Source: Glaciimonas sp.
Lineage (GTDB): Bacteria > Pseudomonadota > Gammaproteobacteria > Burkholderiales > Burkholderiaceae_D
Assembly (NCBI GenBank): GCA_012927585.1
Contig: JABBOY010000005.1
Location: forward strand, 1-64,000
Direction of reading: 5' to 3'
DNA: 64,000 bases
How positions within the stretch are numbered: the first letter of the stretch is position 1; each line of letters opens with the position of its first letter. A model generated the notes under the pieces. That model was not told where the DNA came from. It did no database searches and saw nothing but the letters and a program-made list of their open reading frames with translations. Of the stretch, positions 1 to 7,868 are shown one piece after another. The position numbers and the translations under genes are program-made.

Positions 1-57
1 TCACGCTGCCAGGAAAATGAGCGCGGCGTAGTCATCCTTGACGAATCCGCACAGTAA
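1..57 (+). CDS. Possible 3' end of an upstream gene (partial)
   Basis: Frame 1 is open from the window edge to a TAA at 55-57 and would encode a last stretch of 18 residues ending in ILDESAQ. It lies on the same strand as the cytochrome gene that follows, 60 bases away. In methanol-dehydrogenase loci the gene before the XoxG-type cytochrome is often a periplasmic binding protein (XoxJ/MxaJ), but the fragment is far too short to identify. It may not be a gene at all. Confidence 0.3.
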   Translation, partial: SRCQENERGVVILDESAQ

Positions 58-117
58 TACCGGCATCCTGGTACCAACCACGGTGTCGGTAGTAATTCCG
101 ATTTGAAAGAGTTTGAA

Positions 118-594
118 ATGACCATGCGTATCGTAATTTTGGCGGTCATCTGCTTGTCATTGGCGAGTTGCAAACCTAAAGAAAAAGAATCATCAGCGCC
201 AGAAAAAATAGCATCAACTGAAAAAGCAGTGAAGCTAATAAAAACAGCGACAGAAGTGCCATCAACAGCAGAAAAACTGTACACGGTAGTCGATGGCGAT
301 AAAGTTGATAACAATACCTTGAACGGTTGGCGCACTTGGCGGGCCCTAGCTTGTGAGCGCTGCCACGGCGCGCAACAGGAAGGCTTGGTCGGCCCCTCGC
401 TGGTGAATAGCCTGAAGGTGCTGTCCAAGGACGACTTCAAAAAGACAGTGCTGAATGGCAGGATGGAAAAAGGCATGCCGAACTTCGGTGGCAGCAAGCA
501 GGTCATTGACAATATCGACTACCTGTACGCGTACTTGAAAGGTCGCTCAGACGGCAATATCAAACCGGGTCGCCTGCAGGCGATTGAACAGTGA
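118..594 (+). CDS. Lipoprotein c-type cytochrome, methanol-dehydrogenase-associated (XoxG/MxaG-like)
   Basis: Predicted monohaem cytochrome c of 158 residues, anchored as a lipoprotein. The start at 118 follows an AAAGAG and gives a short hydrophobic leader ending in the lipobox LAS-C (Cys18). A TTG start at 103 would add five residues. The haem site CERCH is at 79-83, preceded by GWRTWRAL and followed by GLVGPSL and GMPNFGG, which matches my memory of the 'methanol metabolism-related' cytochromes that take electrons from PQQ methanol dehydrogenases. It stands just before the formaldehyde oxidation genes, which suits that role. The dehydrogenase itself is not in the window, so the electron donor is inferred. 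The lipid anchor is a noteworthy variation on the usual soluble form. Confidence 0.75.
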   Translation: MTMRIVILAVICLSLASCKPKEKESSAPEKIASTEKAVKLIKTATEVPSTAEKLYTVVDGDKVDNNTLNGWRTWRALACERCHGAQQEGLVGPSLVNSLKVLSKDDFKKTVLNGRMEKGMPNFGGSKQVIDNIDYLYAYLKGRSDGNIKPGRLQAIEQ

Positions 595-841
595 TTTGTG
601 CAACGTATATCCCTTTTTCGCAGGCGGTTCAGAGATAGTAAGTCCGCGAGCGGCATTCTGGGTCAAGTTGCGCTGTATCGCGTCGGACCGCTTTGCCCTA
701 TTGAATAAAGCCAACTGCCGGCAAAAATTGGACGCAAATACGGACGTAATTACGGCAATTTCAGCCAAAATTCATCCGGTTTTCATTTACCTCATTTTTC
801 TGGTAGCAAAATACGTTTATTGAATATTACGGAGATAACTG
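595..841. other. Intergenic leader before adhC
   Basis: This stretch of 247 bases carries open frames on both strands, but none has a ribosome site or a protein I recognise. The last 20 bases contain GGAGATA about six bases before the adhC ATG. No clear sigma-54 or strong sigma-70 promoter was found by eye. Confidence 0.4.
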
Positions 842-1948
842 ATGAAAACAAAAGCCGCAATTGCATGGAAGGCCGGTTCACCGCTCACGATTGAAGAAGT
901 TGACCTGGCGGGGCCAAGAGCCGGCGAAGTTCTGGTCGAGATAAAGGCGACCGGAATCTGCCACACCGATTACTACACGCTGTCAGGGGCCGATCCAGAA
1001 GGCATCTTTCCCTCTATCCTTGGACACGAAGGCGCAGGTATTGTGTTAGAAGTTGGTCCCGGTGTTTCCTCGCTTAAAAAAGATGATCATGTCATCCCGC
1101 TGTATACCCCGGAATGCCGCCAATGTAAGTACTGCCTGTCACGCAAGACCAATCTTTGCCAAGCCATCCGCTCGACCCAGGGCCGTGGCTTGATGCCGGA
1201 TGGCACTTCACGCTTCTCGATTGATGGCAAACCTATTTTTCACTACATGGGAACCTCGACCTTCTCCAATTACATCGTTGTTCCAGAAATCGCACTGGCC
1301 AAAATTCGGGAGGATGCACCCTTCGACAAGGCGTGCTACATCGGTTGCGGCGTAACTACCGGGGTCGGTGCCGTGGTTTTTTCCGCCAAAGTGGAAGCCG
1401 GCGCGAATGTGGTCGTGTTTGGACTGGGCGGCATTGGTTTGAACGTGATTCAAGGTGCAAAGATGGTGGGCGCCAACAAGATTATCGGGGTCGACATTAA
1501 TCCTAGACGCATCGAGATGGCACGCAAGTTCGGCATGACCGATTTCGTGAATCCGAAAGAAGTTAAAAATGTCGTTGATCACATCATCCAGTTGACCGAT
1601 GGTGGAGCCGATTATTCCTTCGAATGTATTGGTAACGTCGCCACCATGCGTCAGGCGCTTGAGTGTTGCCATAAGGGCTGGGGGCAGTCGTTCATCATTG
1701 GCGTTGCCGCTGCTGGGGAAGAAATCAGCACCCGCCCATTTCAACTGGTCACTGGTCGTGGATGGAGAGGATCGGCTTTTGGCGGGGCCCGCGGACGCAC
1801 CGACGTACCGAAAATTGTTGACTGGTATATGGACGGCAAATTGAATATCGATGATTTGATTACCCATACCTTGCCGCTTGAGCGCATTAACGAGGGCTTT
1901 GACCTCATGAAGAGCGGCGAATCGATTCGTTCCGTTGTGCTGTATTGA
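842..1948 (+). CDS. adhC: S-(hydroxymethyl)glutathione dehydrogenase (class III alcohol dehydrogenase)
   Basis: Zinc-dependent, NAD-linked cytoplasmic enzyme of 368 residues that oxidises S-hydroxymethylglutathione, the adduct of formaldehyde and glutathione, to S-formylglutathione. The catalytic zinc ligands are Cys40 (GICHTD), His62/Glu63 (GHEGAG) and Cys169 (IGCGVTTG). The structural zinc Cys are 92, 95, 98 and 106. The Rossmann motif GLGGIG is at 194-199. Length and motifs match the class III family throughout. It begins after GGAGATA and is followed 19 bases later by fghA, which catalyses the next step, so the pair is surely co-transcribed. The enzyme may also act on S-nitrosoglutathione, as other class III members do. 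Confidence 0.97.
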   Translation: MKTKAAIAWKAGSPLTIEEVDLAGPRAGEVLVEIKATGICHTDYYTLSGADPEGIFPSILGHEGAGIVLEVGPGVSSLKKDDHVIPLYTPECRQCKYCLSRKTNLCQAIRSTQGRGLMPDGTSRFSIDGKPIFHYMGTSTFSNYIVVPEIALAKIREDAPFDKACYIGCGVTTGVGAVVFSAKVEAGANVVVFGLGGIGLNVIQGAKMVGANKIIGVDINPRRIEMARKFGMTDFVNPKEVKNVVDHIIQLTDGGADYSFECIGNVATMRQALECCHKGWGQSFIIGVAAAGEEISTRPFQLVTGRGWRGSAFGGARGRTDVPKIVDWYMDGKLNIDDLITHTLPLERINEGFDLMKSGESIRSVVLY

Positions 1949-1967
1949 ATCGCCTGAAGGGAACCTT

Positions 1968-2819
1968 ATGCTTGAGCTGATCAGCGAACACGCATGTTTT
2001 GGAGGGGTGCAGCGGTTCTATAACCATCATTCCGAAGAGATCGGCTTGCCAATGCGGTTTTCAGTATTTCTGCCACCGCAGGCGCGGGCTGGCAAGGTTC
2101 CTGCCCTGTTTTATCTGGCCGGCCTGACTTGTACTGAAGAAACATTCATGACCAAGGCGGGCGCCCAGCGTATCGCGGCACAGCAGGGACTGATGCTGAT
2201 TGCGCCCGATACCAGCCCGCGCGGCGCCAATCTTCCGGGCGAGGCAGACAGCTGGGATTTCGGCGTCGGAGCGGGCTTCTATCTCGATGCGACAGAAGCG
2301 CCATGGAACAAACATTACCGCATGTACAGCTACGTGCTGGAACTGTACAAATTGATTGTGCAGGAATTCCCGGTGCAGCCTGCCAGTATTGGTATTACCG
2401 GACACTCAATGGGCGGGCATGGGGCGCTTGTTCTGGCGCTGCACAATCCAGCTCTTTTTAAAACGGTATCCGCATTTGCGCCGGTCTGTGCCGCGAGCCA
2501 ATGTCCTTGGGGCGTGAAGGCATTCTCTGCATATCTGGGCAGCAAGCAAGACGACTGGCTGCAATATGATGCTAGTGCGCTGATGGCACAAAAAAACACG
2601 CCATTTCCAGGCGGCATCCTGATTGATCAGGGGCTAAACGATAAATTTCTGCCGAACCAATTGTTTCCGGAAGCGTTTGAAGCAGCCTGCCAAACAGCGC
2701 AACAGCCATTGGAACTGCGCAGGCATGCCGAATACGATCACGGTTATTACTTTATTTCGACCTTCGTCGAAGAACATATTCGATTTCACCATCGAAAACT
2801 AAATGGGGCCGATCGGTAA
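1968..2819 (+). CDS. fghA: S-formylglutathione hydrolase
   Basis: Serine hydrolase of the esterase D family (283 residues) that cleaves S-formylglutathione to formate and glutathione. The nucleophile is Ser147 in GHSMGGHGA, with Asp225 (LNDKF) and His258 (YDHGYY) completing the triad. The TCTEETF segment near residue 54 is typical of the family. The ATG at 1968 follows GAAGGGA. A GTG 33 bases upstream, inside the end of adhC, is open but has no support. The formate it makes is the substrate of both formate dehydrogenases further along the window. Confidence 0.97.
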   Translation: MLELISEHACFGGVQRFYNHHSEEIGLPMRFSVFLPPQARAGKVPALFYLAGLTCTEETFMTKAGAQRIAAQQGLMLIAPDTSPRGANLPGEADSWDFGVGAGFYLDATEAPWNKHYRMYSYVLELYKLIVQEFPVQPASIGITGHSMGGHGALVLALHNPALFKTVSAFAPVCAASQCPWGVKAFSAYLGSKQDDWLQYDASALMAQKNTPFPGGILIDQGLNDKFLPNQLFPEAFEAACQTAQQPLELRRHAEYDHGYYFISTFVEEHIRFHHRKLNGADR

Positions 2820-2890
2820 CGGTTTTGATCATTTCCATCCCATTTATCCACAAGCCGTTTAAAACATAAAGCCATCAAGGAGAAATTCTC

Positions 2891-3466
2891 ATGAATAATG
2901 CAGTCAAAATACATCCAGCGGTTGATAACGGAATGAAGCCAGCAGCTGCAGCTTTTTCTGGAGGGACGCTTTCTTGCGACTGCCCGACGCACAAGGTTGA
3001 GGTGGCGATCAAAGGACAGTGCGCACACAATCATGTGTGTGGTTGCACGAAGTGCTGGAAACCCGAAGGAGCATTGTTCTCACAGGTCGCAGTGGTATCG
3101 CGTGATAACGTCAGCGTCGTCGCAAACGAAGATAAACTGGCAGTAGTGGATTCGAATGCAACGATCCAACGGCATGCCTGTAAAGAGTGCGGTGTTCACA
3201 TGTATGGTCGCATCGAAAATAAAGCGCATCCGTTCTACGGACTCGATTTTATTCACACCGAGCGATCGAACGAGAATGGCTGGGCACCTCCGGGATTTGC
3301 AGCATTTGTCTCGTCGATTATCGAATCAGGTACTAGCCCTGACAACATGAGTGCAGTCAGGGCAAGGTTGGTAGAACTTGGTCTGCCTCCTTACGATTGC
3401 TTGTCCCCAGCGTTAATGGATGCTATCGCGACGCACACGGCCAAGGCAAATGGCGTGCTGAAATAA
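2891..3466 (+). CDS. gfa: Glutathione-dependent formaldehyde-activating enzyme
   Basis: Gfa/CENP-V family zinc protein of 191 residues, proposed to speed the condensation of formaldehyde with glutathione. The family's zinc Cys are present: Cys29 and Cys31, Cys50, Cys52 and Cys55, and Cys97 and Cys100. The C-terminal part after residue 130 is the longer form seen in dedicated Gfa enzymes. An AAGGAGA lies nine bases before the ATG. With adhC and fghA it completes the glutathione route from formaldehyde to formate in one run of genes. Catalysis by Gfa has been disputed in the literature and it may act mainly as a glutathione carrier. Confidence 0.93.
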   Translation: MNNAVKIHPAVDNGMKPAAAAFSGGTLSCDCPTHKVEVAIKGQCAHNHVCGCTKCWKPEGALFSQVAVVSRDNVSVVANEDKLAVVDSNATIQRHACKECGVHMYGRIENKAHPFYGLDFIHTERSNENGWAPPGFAAFVSSIIESGTSPDNMSAVRARLVELGLPPYDCLSPALMDAIATHTAKANGVLK

Positions 3467-3473
3467 AGATGCA

Positions 3474-3512
3474 GCATGCCGACCCGGTAGCGATGCTACC
3501 GGGTCGGCATGC
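3474..3512. terminator. Perfect 18-bp hairpin between convergent genes
   Basis: The arms 3474-3491 and 3495-3512 are exact reverse complements around a GAT loop. The hairpin fills the 46-base gap between the end of gfa and the end of the convergent regulator gene, touching the regulator's stop codon. There is no T-tract on either side, so it may be a bidirectional transcription block or an RNA-stabilising end rather than a classical intrinsic terminator. Confidence 0.7.
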
Positions 3513-4511
3513 TCATACAGTAGTTGAAAAACGCTCACGATATACCTTGGGCGTTACACCTATTTTTTTCTGGAACACACGACGCATTTTTTCTTCAGTT
3601 CGAAAGCCTGTTTTCAATGAAATCAGTTTCAACGGAGATTTGTTTTCCTCCAACAGGCGCCGGGCAACTTCAAAACGGGCCCTTTCTATAAAATCCGCTG
3701 GGCTTTCGGCTGTTTCCAGATGGAACACCCGGGTAAAATTCCTTTCGCTCATCGCTACCCGGGCCGCCAGCTTGGGAGTGTTCAGATCGTCGTCGAGGTG
3801 CGACATGATCCAATTCTGTAATTCGCGTATTGTTGGGTGGGTAGTCATCTGGCTAGAAAGATGGACGCTGAACTGGGATTGACCGCCCGGCCTTTTCAAG
3901 TAGATCACTAGATCGCGCGCCACTTCGAGCGCTACTTCACGGCCAAAATCCTCTTCCACGATTGCCAATGCCAAATCCATTCCGGCAGTCACGCCGGCAG
4001 AGGTCCAAATATTGCCATCGCGGATAAAGATAGCATCGGCATCCACTTTTATTCCAGGATATTTTTTGCTCAAGCGTTCTGCAAAACTCCAGTGCGTTGT
4101 GGCTCGCCGACCATTGAGCGCTCCACCTTCAGCCAAAAAGAAACTTCCCGTACATAACGCTACCAACCGACTCATTTTAGGCGCAACGCTTGCAACCCAT
4201 TCGACAATTTCCGGGGAATCTTGCAGAGCTTTCTCAATATCGTGCGCACCGACAATCAGGCCGAGATCCGGCAGTGCAAGTATGCTGATCGCCTTGGTCG
4301 CATGCAAGGACATCAGCGTATCCGATGAAACCATGCCAGTTTTTGTCGATGCAATAGCAACCTCATACCCGCCTGCTAAGTTGCGTTGATGCAAACAACT
4401 GTTGGCATAGTCAAAAACCTTCAATGGGCCAATCGCTTCAAGAGCCTTAAAGCCTGGATACACAATGATATCTACGGTGCGAATTTTATATTGCTGTACG
4501 TCGTTGCTCAT
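3513..4511 (-). CDS. GlxA-type transcriptional regulator (DJ-1/PfpI domain plus AraC DNA-binding domain)
   Basis: This 332-residue protein joins an N-terminal DJ-1/PfpI-like domain (about 10-200) to a C-terminal AraC-type pair of helix-turn-helix motifs (about 225-330, ending GVTPKVYRERF). The nucleophile-elbow position is occupied by Cys in ALCTGSF, as in many GlxA members, where the fold usually senses a small ligand. It is convergent with gfa and is therefore not obviously part of the formaldehyde operon. Control of adhC-fghA-gfa is possible, since AraC regulators such as GbdR and CdhR of this class govern C1 or methylamine metabolism, but nothing in the sequence proves the target. Confidence 0.88.
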   Translation of the reverse strand: MSNDVQQYKIRTVDIIVYPGFKALEAIGPLKVFDYANSCLHQRNLAGGYEVAIASTKTGMVSSDTLMSLHATKAISILALPDLGLIVGAHDIEKALQDSPEIVEWVASVAPKMSRLVALCTGSFFLAEGGALNGRRATTHWSFAERLSKKYPGIKVDADAIFIRDGNIWTSAGVTAGMDLALAIVEEDFGREVALEVARDLVIYLKRPGGQSQFSVHLSSQMTTHPTIRELQNWIMSHLDDDLNTPKLAARVAMSERNFTRVFHLETAESPADFIERARFEVARRLLEENKSPLKLISLKTGFRTEEKMRRVFQKKIGVTPKVYRERFSTTV

Positions 4512-4671
4512 ATGTCACTGCTATCGCAATTTTGATTGAATAAAGGAGTCGTTTATATTGGTTTTGTCACATTGACCGTAAAAACGCATACTTTGGACGA
4601 GCAAATATGCCGGTTTATACAACTGGGCGGATTTATTTTACAAGCGCATGAAATTGCTCTGCAAAAGACTT

Positions 4672-4815
4672 TTAATTCTCTGCTGCAACTATCATTTGAC
4701 CTTTGCGAATCATGTGCACCAGTTCGATACCGGCCAACACATTTCCGGCTGAGCGAAAAAATTCGAAATTGCGCGTCGGTCTGGTCATGCGTTTGACCGC
4801 ACGATGATACTGATA
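4672..4815 (-). pseudogene. IS6-family transposase, C-terminal remnant
   Basis: Reading the minus strand from 4815 gives YQYHRAVKRMTRPTRNF, then FFRSAGNVLAGIEL and VHMIRKGQM, ending at a TAA at 4674-4672. This is the typical end of IS6/IS26-like transposases, where an EQDHRAIKR-type segment carrying the last catalytic Glu precedes an HMIRKGQ-like tail. Here the Glu lies three codons before the His (EYQYHR). The same frame has a stop a few codons upstream (about 4831) and no N-terminal part was found, so only about 48 codons survive. No terminal inverted repeats were identified. Confidence 0.7.
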
Positions 4816-4978
4816 TTCCAGACACCCTTGACATTAATGTCCGTTTCATTCATACGCCCGCTTGTGCCCACGGCACGCTTGCATTTGCGGAAAACGGCTT
4901 TCAGCACTGCGCTCGGCTTGCTTTACACCTACTCCTTTGATTGATAGTTTATGCGGGGGTATGCTTATAAACAGTTGC

Positions 4979-5037
4979 ACTACCGCATTATTTTCGTGCG
5001 GTAGTTAAATATACGCAACGCAGTATATTTAACTACC
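4979..5037 (-). terminator. Two overlapping hairpins after the TonB receptor gene
   Basis: A 15-bp perfect inverted repeat (5000-5014 with 5023-5037, loop of eight) begins eight bases after the receptor's stop codon on the minus strand. A second inverted repeat (4979-4987 with 4997-5005, nine bp) shares the bases 5000-5005, so the two stems cannot both form fully. The first is AT-rich toward its loop. The pair is best read as transcription-end structure, but the mutually exclusive design resembles an antiterminator layout. Confidence 0.55.
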
Positions 5038-5045
5038 GGCAACCA

Positions 5046-7220
5046 CTAAAACACGTATTGCACGCTTGCACCCAGCATCCAGTTACGGCCTGGTGCCGGT
5101 TCGTAGTAACGCTTGTTGTTATCGCCGACGATTACTGAACCGATGTAATTGCGGTTGAGCAAGTTGTTGATCCGCACAAATTGCTGCAGTCGCCAAACGC
5201 CGAGCTGCTGCTCGGCACCGAAGCGCAGGTTCGCGAGCGCATAGCCGGGAGCCGGAGTTTCGATATTACTGTCTTCGACGTAGACCTTGCTGTTGGCGAT
5301 AGTCTCGATTGCCGCACTCAAGCCGGATGGCGCATCTTTCCATGCCAGTTCACCATACAGCGTGGCACGCGGCACGCCAGGCAAGCGATTGCCGGCAGGG
5401 ACAGTGCCGAAAGCTTGATCATAAACAGCATATAAACCAGTCAAAGCGAGTCGCCCTGAAAAGCCATGCTTCCAAATGGTGTCGAGCGACAATTCCAGTC
5501 CCTGGCGCAGAGTTGCGCCGGCATTCTTGTAGCTGGTGCGTCCGCCGCTGGAAGCGTCAACCGTCAATTCATTGTCGGTGCGCACCTGGAATAACGCGAC
5601 ATTGATCCGCGTGTCGCTGCCCAGCAATGCCTTGGCACCGACTTCAAGATGGGTGCTATGCGCCGGCTTCAGGTTGAAGTTGAAACCATTCCCGTTGCCC
5701 GAATAGAACAGCTCGTTGAGCGTCGGCGTCTCAAATCCTTTCGCCGCACTGGCATACAGATTCAGCGCCGGTGTAGCCTTGTAGAGCAGGCCCAGTAGCG
5801 GCGTGGTGCGGCGGTAATTCAGGCTGCCGCTATCGTTTCCGTTACTGATAAAGCTGTCGTCCACTGCGATGCGCATTCTGCTATGGCGCACGCCGGCGGT
5901 GAGCGCCCAGTTGCCGCTCTGCCATTCGGTTTGCAGATATGGATCGAGGCTGGTGACGGTATCGGTTTCGTCGCGTCGCAACCGGCCTTTGACACCAAAC
6001 TGGTTGCCGATGAAATTCTCAAAGCCCTGACGATCATCGCTGGAGCGGCCATAGTCGAGGCCGACGGTGGTGGTCAGACTGCCATTGCCGAGCTGGCTTA
6101 CGCCGATCCAATGCAGGTCAAGGCCGCCGAAATTGCGGTCGAAATCAACCACACCGCCGGAGTGGCTGGCAGGTGCCTGGAAACCTTTGGAAAAAGCCTG
6201 GTACTGGGTGACTTTGCGGTTGCCTGCATAGGCGCTCAACTGCACACTATCCGCGCCAAAGCGCCGCTCGTAAGTGACGCCTACCTGTTGATGGTCAATG
6301 CTCTTGCGGGTGTTGTAACGCTCGGCAAAGGTCCGTTTCGGGCTCTGGGTATCGGTGGGGTCGATCTCGCCGGCACGCGGGTCGCGCTGGAAGGTGCCCC
6401 AGCTCACGCCGAGCGGGTCTTGGGTATCGTGTTGCCACAGCCCGTTGGCCACCACCATCAGGCGACTGTCGGCATCGGGCTGGGTGGTGATCTTGGCGAA
6501 CGCCTGGTCGCGGGTGGCGGCGCTATGGTCGCGACTGCCATCGGTGTGAAAGCGCGACGCATCCAGCACATAGCCGACCGCGCCCGGCTTGCCCTGGGCA
6601 CTGAGATCGGTTTTCCAGCTACCGTCGCTGCCGCCCAGCACACTGGCTTCAACCGAGGGCGCGCCTTGCCCGTCGCGGGTAAAAAGCTGGATCACGCCGC
6701 CGGAATGGTTGCCGTACATAGCGGAAAAAGGGCCGCGCAAGACTTCGATGCGCTCGGCCATATCCAGATTAAAAGTGGCGGCCTGACCTTGGCCGTCCGG
6801 CATGGTGGCGGGGATGCCGTCGGCGAACAGGCGCACGCCGCGCACGCCGAAAGCAGAACGGGCGCCGAACCCGCGCGAGGATATTTGCAAGTCCTGGGCG
6901 TAATTCTGGCGATTCTGCACCACTAACCCGGGCACCGCCGCCAGCGCTTCGGACGCGTTGACGCGGGCTTGGCCGGCAGTGATCCGTTCCCGCTCCAGCA
7001 CATCAACCGAGGCGGGCAAATCGAAACTGGAATGCTCGAACCGGCTACCGGTCACTACGATGGGGTCTAGTGTTTTGACTGCTGCGGCGGGCAATTCGGC
7101 GCTGCTATCGGCGGCTCTGACTAAAGATAAAGGCGTAAAGGACGCGGCAATGACCATAAACAGGGTCAGGCGCAAGGGGTGGCGTAAGAAGTGGCAAAGG
7201 GGGCGGCGCAGCGGTGGCAT
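5046..7220 (-). CDS. TonB-dependent outer membrane receptor
   Basis: Outer membrane, TonB-gated importer of about 724 residues. The ATG at 7220 is preferred over one 48 bases upstream because it starts directly at a basic stretch and a hydrophobic signal peptide ending near LVRAADS. A TonB box-like DPIVVTGSRF follows, then the plug domain (about 65-170, with VEVLRGP-type ERIEVLRGPFSAMYG). The beta-barrel ends in a terminal Phe (SVQYVF), the usual outer membrane signal. The ligand cannot be told from sequence. Siderophore or haem-type iron complexes are the default, while a metal complex used by methanol dehydrogenase (lanthanide) or by formate dehydrogenase is an attractive but unproven thought. 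No TonB, ExbB or ABC genes are adjacent. Confidence 0.9.
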   Translation of the reverse strand: MPPLRRPLCHFLRHPLRLTLFMVIAASFTPLSLVRAADSSAELPAAAVKTLDPIVVTGSRFEHSSFDLPASVDVLERERITAGQARVNASEALAAVPGLVVQNRQNYAQDLQISSRGFGARSAFGVRGVRLFADGIPATMPDGQGQAATFNLDMAERIEVLRGPFSAMYGNHSGGVIQLFTRDGQGAPSVEASVLGGSDGSWKTDLSAQGKPGAVGYVLDASRFHTDGSRDHSAATRDQAFAKITTQPDADSRLMVVANGLWQHDTQDPLGVSWGTFQRDPRAGEIDPTDTQSPKRTFAERYNTRKSIDHQQVGVTYERRFGADSVQLSAYAGNRKVTQYQAFSKGFQAPASHSGGVVDFDRNFGGLDLHWIGVSQLGNGSLTTTVGLDYGRSSDDRQGFENFIGNQFGVKGRLRRDETDTVTSLDPYLQTEWQSGNWALTAGVRHSRMRIAVDDSFISNGNDSGSLNYRRTTPLLGLLYKATPALNLYASAAKGFETPTLNELFYSGNGNGFNFNLKPAHSTHLEVGAKALLGSDTRINVALFQVRTDNELTVDASSGGRTSYKNAGATLRQGLELSLDTIWKHGFSGRLALTGLYAVYDQAFGTVPAGNRLPGVPRATLYGELAWKDAPSGLSAAIETIANSKVYVEDSNIETPAPGYALANLRFGAEQQLGVWRLQQFVRINNLLNRNYIGSVIVGDNNKRYYEPAPGRNWMLGASVQYVF

Positions 7221-7398
7221 GGTTTGTCTCACTGGTGGTGTGCACGAGCCCGAAAAGTCTGGCGGCATGCTGATATCTATCGTTGCTGGAATTGCGGCTC
7301 TCTACCGACTAATATTTATCGGTTCTGTCGCATTAATTTTTTTGATCTTCACGACATAAGATATGCGGGACAATTATCGTCCATTGACACAGCTTATT

Positions 7399-7453
7399 GT
7401 AGTCAATTTGTAGTCAATTTGTAGTCAATTTGTAGTCAATTTGTAGTCAATTT
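7399..7453. repeat. Five tandem copies of an 11-bp unit
   Basis: The unit GTAGTCAATTT is repeated five times without error (7399, 7410, 7421, 7432 and 7443). Read on the minus strand each unit is AAATTGACTAC and carries a TTGACT, similar to a -35 hexamer, once per helical turn. The array lies about 180 bases upstream of the TonB receptor start, on its promoter side, and just beyond the end of the decayed ABC ATPase. Confidence 0.9.
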
Positions 7454-7489
7454 TTGAATTTTTTAGTTAATGCGGCAGAACCTCAACCC

Positions 7490-7793
7490 TTATGCAATAT
7501 TTCTAACAATGTTGGTGGAAAACATCAAGGGAAGCTGATGCACATAAACGATGTTGTTGCACATCGCATCTGTGTGAGGAAAAAGTCTGACCGGCTTGCC
7601 GAAAAAAATCTTTCCCGATCTGCGCAGATTTCAACTCGGCCAGAATTTTCAGCAAGGTGTTCTTGCCGACGCAGTTGATGCCTGTAAATATGTAAACGCC
7701 CACAAGATCGACCACCAGCGATTCGATATTGATCGGAAGACGCTCGCGAAAGCGCTTCTGCAAACCATGAACAGACAGTATCGGCGTGCTCAC
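7490..7793 (-). pseudogene. Tungstate-type ABC transporter ATPase, decayed
   Basis: From an ATG at 7793 the minus strand reads LSVHGLQKRF, then a corrupted Walker A (TGINCVGKNTLLKILAEL, where GxNGAGKTTLLKILAGL is expected). The homology then moves to another frame, which gives NNIVYVHQLPLMFSTNIV, matching the Q-loop region (VYVHQ.PYLF..SV) of TupC-type tungstate importers. This frame ends in a TAA at 7492-7490. Walker B and the signature motif are absent. A frameshift, Walker A substitutions (GAGKTT changed to CVGKNT) and truncation make it non-functional. It follows fdhD of the FDH1-type operon on the same strand, a location that fits a tungsten-dependent formate dehydrogenase. Assignment to the tungstate rather than another ABC group is by eye. 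Confidence 0.72.
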
Positions 7794-7868
7794 CGGGAAA
7801 TACGCGATGCAAGCGCATCACTTTCAATGTCATCATGTTTGAAGGCTTGCGGTAATAGCCAACGAAAT

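Larger units (their letters stand above)
4512..5045. other. Intergenic region with transposase debris and hairpins
   Basis: These 534 bases hold no intact gene. The middle carries the end of an IS6-type transposase on the minus strand (listed separately). The right end holds two overlapping inverted repeats beside the TonB receptor stop codon (listed separately). The rest shows no ribosome site with a plausible frame. Confidence 0.6.

Noticed and set aside
1208-1867. Open frame of 219 codons on the minus strand
   Set aside because: Antisense shadow of adhC without a ribosome site.
5883-6926. Long open frame of 347 codons on the plus strand
   Set aside because: It lies wholly inside the TonB receptor gene on the other strand, shows no family motifs, and owes its length to GC-rich codon bias.
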